From Pseudomonas sp. PDM15 (GTDB taxonomy: Bacteria > Pseudomonadota > Gammaproteobacteria > Pseudomonadales > Pseudomonadaceae), in NCBI RefSeq assembly GCF_014851565.1, contig NZ_JACVAA010000001.1, positions 620,001 to 684,000 on the forward strand: a stretch of DNA of 64,000 nucleotides, given 5' to 3'. Shown piece after piece: positions 1-9,320 of the stretch (within the stretch, counting starts at the first letter, position 1; every line of letters starts with the position of its first letter). A model generated the notes under the pieces. The model was not told the origin of the DNA. It made no database searches and saw only the letters and a program-made list of their open reading frames with translations. Made by a program: the position numbers and the translations under genes.

Positions 1-50
1 ACCTGGGCAAGCTCAGCCTTTCCCCACCCGCGAGCAAGGAGATCCACTGA
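1..50 (+). CDS. Na+/H+ antiporter subunit A/B, C-terminal end (partial)
   Basis: Only the last 15 codons and a TGA stop (48-50) are inside the window; the readable frame starts at base 3 and ends in Ser-Lys-Glu-Ile-His. The stop shares one base with the ATG of the subunit C gene (TGATG), and AAGGAG at 38-43 is the ribosome binding site of that next gene. In Pseudomonas the gene before subunit C of this antiporter is the large fused A/B subunit, so identity comes from context alone; the fragment has no diagnostic motif. Confidence 0.6.
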   Translation, partial: LGKLSLSPPASKEIH

Positions 51-397
51 TGGAGGCGCTGTTCGCCGCAACCCTCGGCCTGCTCACCGCCAGCGGCGTA
101 TATCTGCTGCTACGCGCGCGTACCTTCGCCGTGGTGCTGGGCCTGACTCTGCTGTCCTACGCGGTTAATCTGTTCCTGTTCTCCATGGGCCGTCTGGTTG
201 GCGATGTGGCCGTGCTGGGGCAGGGCGGCAACCCGGCCGACCCGCTGCCGCAGGCACTGGTGCTGACCGCCATCGTCATCGGCTTCGCCATGACCGCCTT
301 CGTCGTGGTCCTGGCCCTGCGCGGCGTGGCCAACCTGGGCAATGACCATGTCGACGGCCAGTCGGACGGCCAGCCGGACCGGGAGCGGTTGTCTTGA
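50..397 (+). CDS. shaC: Multisubunit Na+/H+ antiporter subunit C (Sha/Mrp/Pha)
   Basis: This 115-residue inner-membrane protein has the size and three-helix layout of MrpC/MnhC/PhaC, related to NuoK of respiratory complex I. The helices lie at about residues 4-22, 28-47 and 70-93. The conserved family segment Gly-Gly-Asn-Pro-Ala-Asp-Pro-Leu-Pro-Gln-Ala-Leu-Val-Leu-Thr-Ala-Ile-Val-Ile-Gly is visible in the middle, followed by a short hydrophilic tail. It forms part of the multisubunit antiporter that exports Na+ in exchange for H+. The start is fixed by AAGGAG at 38-43. It overlaps the upstream stop by one base and the downstream subunit D gene by 4 bp, so the subunits are translationally coupled. 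Synonyms for the family are mrpC, mnhC and phaC. Confidence 0.92.
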   Translation: MEALFAATLGLLTASGVYLLLRARTFAVVLGLTLLSYAVNLFLFSMGRLVGDVAVLGQGGNPADPLPQALVLTAIVIGFAMTAFVVVLALRGVANLGNDHVDGQSDGQPDRERLS

Positions 398-1881
398 ATC
401 ACCTGATCATCCTGCCGATCCTGATCCCGCTGCTGGTCGGGGCTCTGATGCTGGTACTGCCGTCGCTGGAGCGCCTCAAGCGCACGCTGTCGCTGCTCGC
501 CACCCTGGCCCTGTTGCCGCTGGCCGTGGCGTTGCTGCTGCAGGCCGACGATGGCCGGCTGCACGTCTATGCCCTGGGCGACTGGCGGCCACCGTTCGGC
601 ATCGCCCTGCTGCTCGACCGGCTCAGCGCCCTGTTGCTGCTGGCCGTCGCCGTGCTGGCCAGCGCCGTTGTGCTCTACGCCCTGCGGGGTGATGATCGAC
701 GCGGCCCGCGTTTCCACGCCCTGCTGCAGTTCCAGCTGCTCGGCATCAATGGCGCCTTCCTCACTGGCGACCTGTTCAACCTGTTCGTGTTCTTCGAGGT
801 TCTGCTGATCGCCTCCTACGCGCTGTTGCTGTACGGCCGCAGTGCCGAGCGGGTGAGGGCGGGGCTGCACTACGTGATCCTAAACCTGGTTGGCTCGGCG
901 CTGTTCCTCATCGCCCTGGGCCTGATCTACGGGGTCAGTGGCACCCTGAACATGGCCGATCTGTCCCGGCGGGTCGCCACGGCCAGCGGTGACAGCGTGC
1001 CGCTGCTGGCCGCCGCCGGCCTGCTGCTGATACTGGTGTTCGCCCTCAAGGCGGCGCTGTTGCCGCTGTCCTTCTGGCTGCCGCGTGCCTATGCCGCGGC
1101 CAGTGCGCCGGTGGCGGCACTGTTCGCGATCATGACCAAGGTCGGCATCTACGCCATCCTGCGGGTCTGCACCCTGGTATTCGGCACCGGTGGCGGCGAG
1201 CTGGCCAATCTGGCCCAGGCCTGGCTATGGCCGCTGGCCCTGGCCACGCTGGCGTTCGGTGCGCTGGGCGCCCTGGCCGCGCGCAGCCTGCAAACGCTGC
1301 TGGCCTACCTGGTGCTGGTGTCCGCCGGCACGCTGCTGGCGGCGGTGGCCATCGGCACGCCTGAGGCCATCGCGGCGGCGCTGTTCTACCTGCTGCACAG
1401 CACTTGGGTGGCCGGCGGCCTGTTCCTGCTGGCCGATCTGATCGTTCGCCAGCGCGGCAGGCACGGCGGCGAGCTGGTGCAGGGCGCGGCGCTGGAGAAC
1501 CCCCATCTGCTTGGCGCACTGTTCTTCTTCGGCGCCGTGGCGGTGATCGGCCTGCCGCCGCTGTCCGGTTTCCTCGGCAAACTGCTGTTGCTCCAGGCCG
1601 CGCCCTCGGTGGCACTTTGGGCGGTGTTGCTGCTCGGTGGTTTCGCCGCTTTGGTGGCCTTCAGTCGTGCCGGCAGTACCCTGTTCTGGCGGGTCGGCAC
1701 CAGCACCCTGGACAGCGCCGAGCTGGACCGCGGCCGCCTGGCTGCCTGTGTGCTGCTGCTCGCCAGCAGCCTGCTGCTGGTGGGCCTGGCTGCGCCGTTG
1801 CTGGATTACACCCGCGCCGCCGGCGCACAGCTGCATGACCTCGCGCCTTACCGGGCGCTGATCGGGGAGGGCCGGCCATGA
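394..1881 (+). CDS. shaD: Multisubunit Na+/H+ antiporter subunit D
   Basis: This 495-residue polytopic membrane protein belongs to the NuoM/NuoN/MrpD family of proton-translocating subunits. About 13-14 hydrophobic helices run through the whole length. The hallmark Proton_antipo_M segments are visible: Asp-Leu-Phe-Asn-Leu-Phe-Val-Phe-Phe-Glu near residue 127, carrying the conserved membrane glutamate, and Phe-Ala-Leu-Lys-Ala-Ala-Leu-Leu-Pro-Leu-Ser-Phe-Trp-Leu-Pro-Arg-Ala-Tyr near residues 215-232, carrying the conserved lysine. It is expected to be a core ion-translocating subunit. The gene begins with TTG inside the last codons of shaC (4-bp overlap) and ends 4 bp into shaE. Length is normal for the family. 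Confidence 0.95.
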   Translation: MNHLIILPILIPLLVGALMLVLPSLERLKRTLSLLATLALLPLAVALLLQADDGRLHVYALGDWRPPFGIALLLDRLSALLLLAVAVLASAVVLYALRGDDRRGPRFHALLQFQLLGINGAFLTGDLFNLFVFFEVLLIASYALLLYGRSAERVRAGLHYVILNLVGSALFLIALGLIYGVSGTLNMADLSRRVATASGDSVPLLAAAGLLLILVFALKAALLPLSFWLPRAYAAASAPVAALFAIMTKVGIYAILRVCTLVFGTGGGELANLAQAWLWPLALATLAFGALGALAARSLQTLLAYLVLVSAGTLLAAVAIGTPEAIAAALFYLLHSTWVAGGLFLLADLIVRQRGRHGGELVQGAALENPHLLGALFFFGAVAVIGLPPLSGFLGKLLLLQAAPSVALWAVLLLGGFAALVAFSRAGSTLFWRVGTSTLDSAELDRGRLAACVLLLASSLLLVGLAAPLLDYTRAAGAQLHDLAPYRALIGEGRP

Positions 1882-2375
1882 AACGACTGTTGCCGCACCC
1901 GGCGCAGAGTCTGTTGCTGCTGCTGACCTGGATGCTGCTGGTGGACACCTTCGCCTTCGGCCAGTGGCTGCTGGGCGGTGTGCTGGCCGTGCTGATCCCG
2001 CTGGCCTGCAACCGCCTGCTGGTGGAGCACCCGCCGCAGTGGAAGCCGCTAAAACTGCTGCGCTTCCTGCTGATGGTGATGGGCGACATCCTGGTCGCCA
2101 ACTTCCAGGTGGCGCGCCTGACCTTGGGGCGCGTGCGTGAGCTGCGCCCGGCCTTCGTCGAGGTGCCGATCGACCTGGACAACGAGCTGGCCATCAGCGT
2201 GCTGGTCAGCGTGGTGTCGCTGACCCCCGGCTCGCTGGCCGCCGACCTCAGCCTGGACCGCCGTAACCTGCTGGTGCATGGCCTCGACGTGCCGGATGCG
2301 CAGGCGATGATCGACGAGATCAAGCAGCGCTACGAGGCGCCGCTGAAGGAGATATTCCCATGCTCGGCTACGTGA
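1878..2375 (+). CDS. shaE: Multisubunit Na+/H+ antiporter subunit E
   Basis: This 165-residue protein matches MrpE/MnhE/PhaE in size, position and layout. Two hydrophobic segments occupy roughly residues 9-50 and 55-75. A soluble part follows with the family pattern Phe-Val-Glu-Val-Pro-Ile-Asp-Leu and then Ser-Leu-Thr-Pro-Gly-Ser-Leu near residues 115-121. MrpE is needed for assembly or full activity of the antiporter complex but is not thought to be an ion channel. The ATG overlaps the shaD stop by 4 bp, and the gene overlaps shaF by 16 bp. Confidence 0.92.
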   Translation: MKRLLPHPAQSLLLLLTWMLLVDTFAFGQWLLGGVLAVLIPLACNRLLVEHPPQWKPLKLLRFLLMVMGDILVANFQVARLTLGRVRELRPAFVEVPIDLDNELAISVLVSVVSLTPGSLAADLSLDRRNLLVHGLDVPDAQAMIDEIKQRYEAPLKEIFPCSAT

Positions 2376-2629
2376 TCCCCATCTGCCTGGCCATGCTCGC
2401 CATGGCCCTGCTGCTGGCCACGGCGCGCCTGATCAAGGGGCCCAGCCTGCCGGACCGGGTGCTGGCGTTGGACACCCTGTACATCAACGCCATCGCCCTG
2501 ATCATCCTCTATGGCATCTGGAAGGGCACCGAGCTGTTCTTCGAGATCGCCCTGCTGATCGCCGTGCTCGGCTTCGTCAGCACCGTGGCGGTGGCCAAGT
2601 ACATGCTGCGTGGAGACATCATCGAATGA
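2360..2629 (+). CDS. shaF: Multisubunit Na+/H+ antiporter subunit F
   Basis: This 89-residue protein of three membrane helices is typical of MrpF/MnhF/PhaF. The family segment Ala-Arg-Leu-Ile-Lys-Gly-Pro-Ser-Leu-Pro-Asp-Arg-Val-Leu-Ala-Leu-Asp-Thr is visible after the first helix. It is a small integral subunit of the inner-membrane Na+/H+ antiporter. Its ATG lies inside the 3' end of shaE (16-bp overlap), with GGAG at 2347-2350 as ribosome binding site. It overlaps shaG by 4 bp. Confidence 0.93.
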   Translation: MLGYVIPICLAMLAMALLLATARLIKGPSLPDRVLALDTLYINAIALIILYGIWKGTELFFEIALLIAVLGFVSTVAVAKYMLRGDIIE

Positions 2630-2958
2630 GCCTGTGGCTGGAAATCCTCATCTGCGCGCTGCTCCTGCTCGGCAGTGGCTTCGTCCTGATCGGCGCCATC
2701 GGCCTGTACCGCCTGCCGGACTTCTTCACCCGCCTGCACGGCCCGACCAAGGCCACCACCCTGGGTGTCGGCGGGGTGGTGGTGGCCTCGCTGATCTTCT
2801 TCAGCGCCGGCGAGCGCACCCTCAGCTCCCACGAGCTGCTGATCAGCCTGTTCCTGTTCATCAGCGCCCCGGTCAGCGCCTACATGCTGGCCAAGGCGGC
2901 GGTGCTGCAGCAGCTGCCGCTGGAGCCGAGAACCCGCGGCAAGCCCTGGGAGCAGTAG
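2626..2958 (+). CDS. shaG: Multisubunit Na+/H+ antiporter subunit G
   Basis: This 110-residue protein matches MrpG/MnhG/PhaG: three hydrophobic segments, with the family motif Gly-Leu-Tyr-Arg-Leu-Pro-Asp-Phe-Phe-Thr-Arg-Leu-His-Gly-Pro-Thr-Lys-Ala-Thr-Thr after the first helix. It is the last gene of the antiporter operon. Start ATG overlaps the shaF stop (ATGA). An inverted repeat follows the stop (GACACAG at 2962-2968, CTGTGTC at 2982-2988) but has no T run, so it is at best a weak or Rho-assisted terminator. Confidence 0.93.
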   Translation: MSLWLEILICALLLLGSGFVLIGAIGLYRLPDFFTRLHGPTKATTLGVGGVVVASLIFFSAGERTLSSHELLISLFLFISAPVSAYMLAKAAVLQQLPLEPRTRGKPWEQ

Positions 2959-3043
2959 GGCGACACAGTTTCTCCGCACCGCTGTGTCTGTCAGCCTGGA
3001 GGCCTGCCACCTACACTGAGTTTTTGACCCAGAGGTAGTGGTG

Positions 3044-3949
3044 ATGGCCCGGCAGGGACGGTTGTTCGCGATGGCGTGCCTGGTGCTGGCCATGGCCCTG
3101 TGGGGCAGTTCTTTCATCGCCCTCAAGTTCGCCTTCGCCGAGCTGCCGCCGATGTGGGTGATCTTCGGCCGCATGGCCCTGGGCAGCCTGGTGTTCCTGC
3201 TGGCCTGGCGCTGGCGGGGTCGCCTCGACTACCGGCCCGGCGATTGGCGCTATCTGTTGGCCCTGGCGGCCTGCGAGCCCTGTCTGTACTTCATCTTCGA
3301 GGCCCTGGCGCTGCAGCACACCAGCGCCACCCAGGCCGGGATGATCACCGCGCTGCTGCCGTTGCTGGTGGCCATGGGCGCGTTCCTGTTTCTGCAGGAG
3401 CACGTGGCCAGAAGCACTTGGGCCGGCTTCCTCCTGGCGGTGGTCGGGGCCATCTGGCTGAGTCTGGCCAGCGAGGCGGACTCCCATGCGCCGGCGCCGC
3501 TGCTGGGCAACTTCTACGAATTCGTCGCCATGCTCTGCGCCACTTGCTACACGCTGCTGTTGAAGTTCCTCTCCGAGCGCTACTCGCCCTTCATTCTCAC
3601 CGCCATGCAGGCGTTTATCGGTTCGTTGTTCTTCCCGCCGCTGGCGCTGGTCACCGAGCCGCTGCCGAGCCAATTCAGCCTGCTCGGCATCGGCTCGGTG
3701 GTCTACCTCGGCGTGGTGGTCACCGTCGGCGCCTATGGCCTGTACAACTTCGGCGTCAGCCGCCTGCCGGCCAGCCAGGCGTCAGGCTTCACCAACCTGC
3801 TGCCGGTGTTCACCCTGATTTTTGCCGCGCTGCTGCTGGGCGAGAGCCTCACGCCCGCGCAGTACGCCGCCGCGGCCCTGGTGTTCGTCGGCGTGGCGCT
3901 GAGCCAGTGGCGGAGCGCCGCCCCGGCACCCGCCGGCATTTTGGATTGA
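3044..3949 (+). CDS. EamA/DMT-superfamily transporter
   Basis: This protein of about 301 residues has ten hydrophobic helices in two repeats of five, the EamA (drug/metabolite transporter) architecture. The first repeat begins with Ala-Leu-Trp-Gly-Ser-Ser-Phe-Ile-Ala-Leu-Lys-Phe-Ala, a typical first-helix signature. I chose ATG 3044 because AGAGG at 3031-3035 is correctly spaced for it; in-frame GTG codons at 3038 and 3041 are possible but too close to that site. The substrate cannot be told from sequence. The next gene, a cysteine-synthase-fold PLP enzyme, starts 11 bp downstream on the same strand, so export of an amino acid or a thiol compound is a reasonable guess. EamA members are known to export cysteine, threonine and other metabolites. 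Confidence 0.87.
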   Translation: MARQGRLFAMACLVLAMALWGSSFIALKFAFAELPPMWVIFGRMALGSLVFLLAWRWRGRLDYRPGDWRYLLALAACEPCLYFIFEALALQHTSATQAGMITALLPLLVAMGAFLFLQEHVARSTWAGFLLAVVGAIWLSLASEADSHAPAPLLGNFYEFVAMLCATCYTLLLKFLSERYSPFILTAMQAFIGSLFFPPLALVTEPLPSQFSLLGIGSVVYLGVVVTVGAYGLYNFGVSRLPASQASGFTNLLPVFTLIFAALLLGESLTPAQYAAAALVFVGVALSQWRSAAPAPAGILD

Positions 3950-3960
3950 GGAAACACGTC

Positions 3961-5052
3961 ATGACCGATATACGCCAGTGGACCCGCGAGGCGGTGCGCA
4001 TCATCGAGGCGGATTTCCAGCGCAGCGCCGATACCCATCTGATTCCCCTGGCGCTGCCAGGGTTACCGGGCGTCGAGCTGTACTTCAAGGACGAGTCCAG
4101 CCACCCCACCGGCAGCCTCAAGCACCGCCTGGCCCGCTCGCTGTTCCTCTACGCCCTGTGTAATGGCTGGCTCAAACCCGGCGCGCCGGTGATCGAGGCC
4201 TCCAGCGGCTCCACCGCCATCTCCGAGGCCTATTTCGCCCGCCTGCTGGGGCTGCCCTTCATCGCCGTGGTGCCGGCCAGTACGGCCAAGGAGAAGCTGG
4301 CGCAGATCGCCTTCTATGGCGGCCAGGCGCATCTGGTCGATGACCCTACGCGCATCCACGCCGAGTCCGTGCGCCTGGCCGGCGAGACCGGCGGCCACTT
4401 CATGGACCAGTTCACCTACGCCGAGCGGGCCACCGACTGGCGGGCGAACAACAACATCGCCGAGTCGATCTTCCAGCAGATGCGCCATGAGCGTTTCCCC
4501 GAGCCGGCCTGGCTGGTATCCAGCCCCGGCACTGGTGGCACCCTGGCGACCCTGGGCCGCTATGTGCGCTACCGCCAGTACGCCACCCGCGTGCTGTGCG
4601 CCGACGTCGAACGCTCGGTGTTCTTCGACAGTTACGTCAGCGGCGACCGCAGCCTGACCCTGGATTGCGGGTCGCGCATCGAGGGCATCGGCCGGCCGCG
4701 GGTCGAGCCGTCGTTCATGCCCCAGGTGCTGGATGCCATGTGCAAGGTGCCGGATGCCCTGTCGCTGGCCGCCATGCATTACCTGGCGCAGGGCCTGAAC
4801 CGCCGCGTCGGCGCGTCCAGCGGCACCAATCTGATCGGCGCGCTGCTGGCGGCACGGCAGATGGTCGAGGCCGGCCAGAGCGGTTCGGTGGTGACCATCC
4901 TCTGCGACGGCGGCGAGCGCTACACCACCAGCTACTACTGCGACACCTGGCTGGCGCAGCAGGGCTACGACCTGGCGCCGCTGATCGAGGCGGTGGCGGC
5001 CTGTGTCGAACGTGGCGCGGCGCTGCCGGATTTCCTTCGGAGCGGACTGTGA
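3961..5052 (+). CDS. PLP-dependent cysteine synthase-family enzyme, Cds1-like
   Basis: This 363-residue fold-type II PLP enzyme is related to cysteine synthase and to the L-cysteine desulfhydrase Cds1 of mycobacteria. The Schiff-base lysine is Lys54 in Pro-Thr-Gly-Ser-Leu-Lys-His-Arg. The substrate loop Ser-Ser-Gly-Ser-Thr is at 81-85. A phosphate-binding glycine loop Pro-Gly-Thr-Gly-Gly-Thr lies near residue 184, and the C-terminal Asp-Gly-Gly-Glu-Arg-Tyr region closes the site. Known family reactions are beta-replacement or beta-elimination on serine or cysteine derivatives; the exact one here cannot be decided. It follows the EamA gene by 11 bp and overlaps the GNAT gene by 4 bp (GTGA), so the three are probably co-transcribed. 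Confidence 0.85.
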   Translation: MTDIRQWTREAVRIIEADFQRSADTHLIPLALPGLPGVELYFKDESSHPTGSLKHRLARSLFLYALCNGWLKPGAPVIEASSGSTAISEAYFARLLGLPFIAVVPASTAKEKLAQIAFYGGQAHLVDDPTRIHAESVRLAGETGGHFMDQFTYAERATDWRANNNIAESIFQQMRHERFPEPAWLVSSPGTGGTLATLGRYVRYRQYATRVLCADVERSVFFDSYVSGDRSLTLDCGSRIEGIGRPRVEPSFMPQVLDAMCKVPDALSLAAMHYLAQGLNRRVGASSGTNLIGALLAARQMVEAGQSGSVVTILCDGGERYTTSYYCDTWLAQQGYDLAPLIEAVAACVERGAALPDFLRSGL

Positions 5053-5563
5053 GCGAGACCTTCACCAGTCGCCCGGCGCGGCCCGAGGACATCCCGACCA
5101 TGGCCGTCTTCATCTTCGAGCACGGCCCCAATCCCTGGAACTACCTGCCGCAGGACGCCGTGCTGGCGCACCTGCAGGGCATTGCCGAGGGCTCGGTACA
5201 GGCCGTGCTGGCGGAGCAGGAGGGCGGTGCGCTGGCCGGCTTCGTCACCTTCCTGGCCAGCAGCAATTTCGAACGCTATCAGCCGGCGGAGCGCCGCGAT
5301 CTGCCCCAGGGCTATGTCGGCGAGGCGGTGGTCCACCGCGAACTGACCGGGCGCGGCCTGGGCAGCCGCCTGCTCGGCGCGGCGATACAGGGCCTGAGGG
5401 CCCAGGGCATTGGTGACATCTACATCGAACGCCACGAGGAGAATGCCGGCTCGGCGGGCATGATGCGCAAGGCCGGCTTCGTCGAGGTGGAAACCTTCCC
5501 CGACCCGCAGCGGCGCGGTGCCGGTTCGCGGCGCACCACGCTGTGCTATCTAAAGGTCGGCGA

Positions 5564-5567
<4 letters not shown>
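5049..5567 (+). CDS. GNAT-family N-acetyltransferase
   Basis: This 172-residue protein has the GNAT fold. The acetyl-CoA pyrophosphate loop is visible as Gly-Arg-Gly-Leu-Gly-Ser-Arg-Leu-Leu near residues 97-105, after the strand Gly-Tyr-Val-Gly-Glu-Ala-Val-Val. The C-terminal Asn-Ala-Gly-Ser-Ala-Gly-Met-Met-Arg-Lys-Ala-Gly-Phe segment is characteristic. It begins with GTG overlapping the stop of the PLP enzyme gene, so translation is coupled, and a cysteine- or amine-related substrate is plausible but unproven. Its TAG stop is part of CTAG 5564-5567, which also supplies the TAG stop of the convergent GAPDH-family gene. Confidence 0.88.
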
Positions 5568-6601
<1,034 letters not shown>

Positions 6602-6676
6602 GGCAGTCTCCGACTGTCTGGGTCCGTCTTCAGCATAGGCGGCCCAGGGGCCTCACGAAAGCGAGGCGGGGTCGGC

Positions 6677-7351
6677 TCAGCGGTTGCGCGCGCCACCCAG
6701 GGACGCGCAGCCGCGCTGCACTTCGCCGTTCAGGCGCAGCTCGGCGCTGAGGTGCTGCACTGCGCCGCTCATGCTGTCGACGCAGCGTTGCGGCGCCAGC
6801 CACAGTTCCAGGCGCTGGCCGTTGGCCTCGCTGCTGAGGCTGAAGCTGCCGTTGGGCAACTGCTCTTCCAGGTAGGGCACGGCCAGCGGCTCCTGGCTCG
6901 GGCGCAGCAGCACCAGGCCCTGTTCGCCGACACCCAGGGTCCAGTCCGGCTCATGGCCACTGGCGCGCAGCAGCAGGCGATCGAAGCCCGGCTCGTTGCA
7001 GGCCGGGCCTTCGCCCTGCAGACGGTAGACCTGGTCCAGGCGCAGCTCGCCGTCCAGGCCCGCCTGCTTGGTCGCCACCGGCCAGCCGCGCAGGTCGACG
7101 AACAGGCTGTCGTTGCCGCCGGCCAGCAGCTCGCCGGCGTCACGCATGATGTCGCTGCTGCCGTCGTTGGTCAGGGCAATGCGGCGCTGCTCGCCGCAGG
7201 GCTGGAGGATCAGCTGGCCCTGTTCCAGGACCAATTGGCCCTGCAGGCGCTGGACCGGGGTAGGGGGCGTGGCGTCGTACACTTCGAACATCTGGCAGCC
7301 GGCAAACAGCGGCAGCAGGGCGGCGAACAGCAGCGAACGGGCGTGGGTCAT
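6677..7351 (-). CDS. Putative lipoprotein (COG3650-like)
   Basis: This 224-residue protein begins with a lipoprotein signal peptide. A basic N-terminus is followed by a hydrophobic stretch and the lipobox Leu-Phe-Ala-Gly-Cys, so Cys19 is the predicted lipidated residue. Start ATG 7351 was chosen over an upstream in-frame codon at 7378 because AAGGAGA lies just upstream of it and the signal peptide begins there. The mature part is beta-rich, with three further cysteines (two likely to pair), and contains Ser-Gly-His-Glu-Pro-Asp-Trp, typical of a family of envelope lipoproteins of unknown function. It is divergent from the diguanylate cyclase gene. Function unknown. Confidence 0.8.
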   Translation of the reverse strand: MTHARSLLFAALLPLFAGCQMFEVYDATPPTPVQRLQGQLVLEQGQLILQPCGEQRRIALTNDGSSDIMRDAGELLAGGNDSLFVDLRGWPVATKQAGLDGELRLDQVYRLQGEGPACNEPGFDRLLLRASGHEPDWTLGVGEQGLVLLRPSQEPLAVPYLEEQLPNGSFSLSSEANGQRLELWLAPQRCVDSMSGAVQHLSAELRLNGEVQRGCASLGGARNR

Positions 7352-7483
7352 CGATGGCTCTCCTTGCGAGTGCGGCAAACTTACCCAGCCCAGCCCGCCA
7401 GCTCAAGTTCGGAAACATGCTGCAGCTTGTATAGTCGGGCCCATGGAGCCATCCTCAGAGTCGAGACCGTCCCGAGTGTGACC

Positions 7484-8569
7484 ATGGATAGAAGCACGGG
7501 CTCTGGCCTGTCATTCGCCAAGCGCATCTACCTGCCCCGTGGCATCGGCCTGGGCATCGGTTTCTTCTGCGTGGCATTCGCGCTCTGGCCGCTGCGCCCG
7601 GCGCCCTGGCTGTGGGCGCTGCTGGTGTTCAACGGCTTCCTCTGGCCGCACCTGGCCTACCAGCTGGCACGCCTATCCGCCTCGCCGTACAAGACCGAAC
7701 GGCGCAACCTGCTGAGCGACTCGGTGTTCGGCGGCTTCTGGGCGGCGACCATGCAGTTCAACGTGCTGCCGGCCGTGACCATCCTGGCGATGATGGCGAT
7801 GAACAACATCGCCGCCGGCGGTGCGCGCTTCTTCGTCAAGGGCAGCCTGGCCATGTTCGCCGGCATCGGCCTGGCCATGTCGCTGTTCGGCCCGGCGTTC
7901 AATCCCGATACCAGCATGCCGCAACTGTATGCCTGCCTGCCGATGTTGATCCTCTATCCGCTGGCGCTGGGCTGGGTCAGCTATCGCCTGAGCATCAAGC
8001 TGGCGGAGCACAAGCAGGCTCTGCGCGCGGCCAGCCGCACCGACAGCCTGACCCGCCTGTTCAACCACGGTTACTGGCAGGACCTGCTGCAGAGCGAGTT
8101 CATCAAGTGCCGCGGCGGCCAGCAGCGCGCCACGGTGGCCCTGATCGATGTGGACCACTTCAAGCAGATCAACGACCAGCACGGCCACCTGGTCGGCGAC
8201 AGCGTGCTGCGCCTGCTCAGCGAGAAGCTGGTGCTGAGCCTGCGTCAGGAGGACATGGCCGGGCGCTACGGTGGCGACGAGTTCTGCGTGATCCTGCCCA
8301 ACACGCCGCCGGTGCTGGCTGGCGAAGTGATGGAGCGCCTGCGCCAGGAGCTGGCCGAGATCCGCAGCCCGCTGGCGCCCGAGCTGCGCATCACCCTCAG
8401 TATCGGCCTGGCCGGCTACAGCCCGTTCCAACTGGATGCCACCCAGTGGCTCAGCGCCGCCGACCAGGCCCTCTATCAGGCCAAGAGTCGTGGTCGCGAT
8501 CTGGTGGTGACTGCCAGCGAAACCCTGGTCGCCACCGACGAAGAACAGCAGGCCTACCCAGGCGCCTGA
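7484..8569 (+). CDS. Membrane-bound diguanylate cyclase, MASE2-GGDEF
   Basis: This protein of about 361 residues has a MASE2-type N-terminal membrane domain (residues about 10-165, five or six helices) and a C-terminal GGDEF domain, the layout of AdrA/DgcC. The active site Gly-Gly-Asp-Glu-Phe is intact at 263-267. The inhibitory I-site Arg-Gln-Glu-Asp lies exactly five residues before it, so an active, product-inhibited cyclic-di-GMP synthase is predicted. ATG 7484 is used; GTG 7478 is an in-frame alternative, and neither has a strong ribosome binding site. Cyclic-di-GMP promotes attachment and exopolysaccharide production. A second c-di-GMP enzyme (PAS-GGDEF-EAL) is encoded at 41071-43983. 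Confidence 0.9.
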   Translation: MDRSTGSGLSFAKRIYLPRGIGLGIGFFCVAFALWPLRPAPWLWALLVFNGFLWPHLAYQLARLSASPYKTERRNLLSDSVFGGFWAATMQFNVLPAVTILAMMAMNNIAAGGARFFVKGSLAMFAGIGLAMSLFGPAFNPDTSMPQLYACLPMLILYPLALGWVSYRLSIKLAEHKQALRAASRTDSLTRLFNHGYWQDLLQSEFIKCRGGQQRATVALIDVDHFKQINDQHGHLVGDSVLRLLSEKLVLSLRQEDMAGRYGGDEFCVILPNTPPVLAGEVMERLRQELAEIRSPLAPELRITLSIGLAGYSPFQLDATQWLSAADQALYQAKSRGRDLVVTASETLVATDEEQQAYPGA

Positions 8570-8632
8570 GTTCCCAGCGCGCGCCGGTCGTGGCAGGCTA
8601 GTGGCCTTTTCTACCTCGCACGGAATCGCCCC

Positions 8633-9268
8633 ATGTCCAGCGCCACCGAAGGCTTCGAGCCGCTCAACGCCACCGAGGTCCGCATCCTCGGCTGCCTGAT
8701 CGAGAAGCAGGCCACCACGCCGGAAACCTACCCGCTGACCCTCAACTCCCTGGTCCTGGCGTGCAACCAGAAGACCAGTCGCGAGCCGCTGATGAACCTC
8801 ACCGACGGCCAGGTCGGCCAGGCCCTGCGTGCTCTCGAAGGGCGTGGCCTGACCCGCCTGGTGATGGGCGGCCGCGCCGACCGCTGGGAGCATCGGGTGG
8901 ACAAGGGGCTGGAACTGGTCAAACCGCAGCAGGCACTGCTCGGCCTGCTGTTCCTGCGCGGGCCGCAGACCATCAACGAGCTGCTCACCCGCAGCAACCG
9001 TCTGTACCAGTTCGAGGATGGCGCCGAAGTGCAGCATCAGCTGGAGCGCCTGATCGGCCGCGAGCTGGCCTGCCTGCTGCCGCGCCAGAGCGGCCAGCGC
9101 GAGGATCGCTACATGCACCTGCTGGGCGAGCCTGCCGATCTGGAGGCCCTGCTGGCCGCGCGGCAGGCCGATGCTCCGGTGCGCGGCGCGGCAGACGACA
9201 CGCGCATCGCCGAACTGGAGGCCCGCGTGGCGGCCCTGGAGGAGCGCCTGGCGCGCCTGGAGTCTTGA
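8633..9268 (+). CDS. yceH: YceH family protein (DUF480)
   Basis: This 211-residue cytosolic protein has two winged-helix-like domains typical of YceH/DUF480. The N-terminal family signature is visible in the Ile-Leu-Gly-Cys-Leu-Ile-Glu-Lys and Tyr-Pro-Leu-Thr-Leu-Asn-Ser-Leu segments (about residues 17-45). The C-terminus is a short heptad-rich coiled coil (residues about 188-211). The family is conserved in proteobacteria, and its molecular role is not settled. It is 83 bp upstream of the hemolysin-family gene on the same strand, so read-through into that cluster is possible. Confidence 0.9.
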   Translation: MSSATEGFEPLNATEVRILGCLIEKQATTPETYPLTLNSLVLACNQKTSREPLMNLTDGQVGQALRALEGRGLTRLVMGGRADRWEHRVDKGLELVKPQQALLGLLFLRGPQTINELLTRSNRLYQFEDGAEVQHQLERLIGRELACLLPRQSGQREDRYMHLLGEPADLEALLAARQADAPVRGAADDTRIAELEARVAALEERLARLES

Positions 9269-9287
9269 TCTTCCCGGCGCTCGCGAG

Positions 9288-9320
9288 CTTCAGGATTCAT
9301 TAAGACTCGCTGCCGATACT
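9288..9320 (+). promoter_or_regulatory. Candidate PmrA/QseB-type box and -10 element
   Basis: CTTCAG (9288-9293), a 5-bp spacer and ATTAAG (9299-9304) match the PmrA/QseB tandem half-site consensus YTTAAK-N5-YTTAAK at 10 of 12 positions. A -10-like GATACT (9315-9320) starts 10 bp after the second half-site, the distance at which OmpR-family activators usually stand. The downstream operon encodes a response regulator of this subfamily. If this -10 is used, transcription would start near 9327, inside the inverted repeat described next. The call is a consensus match by eye. Confidence 0.4.

Noticed and set aside
3076..3960. In-frame upstream extension of the PLP-enzyme gene into the EamA gene (possible fusion)
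   Set aside because: The extension is the EamA gene read in another frame, Arg/Gly-rich and without helices; ATG 3961 starts the true protein.
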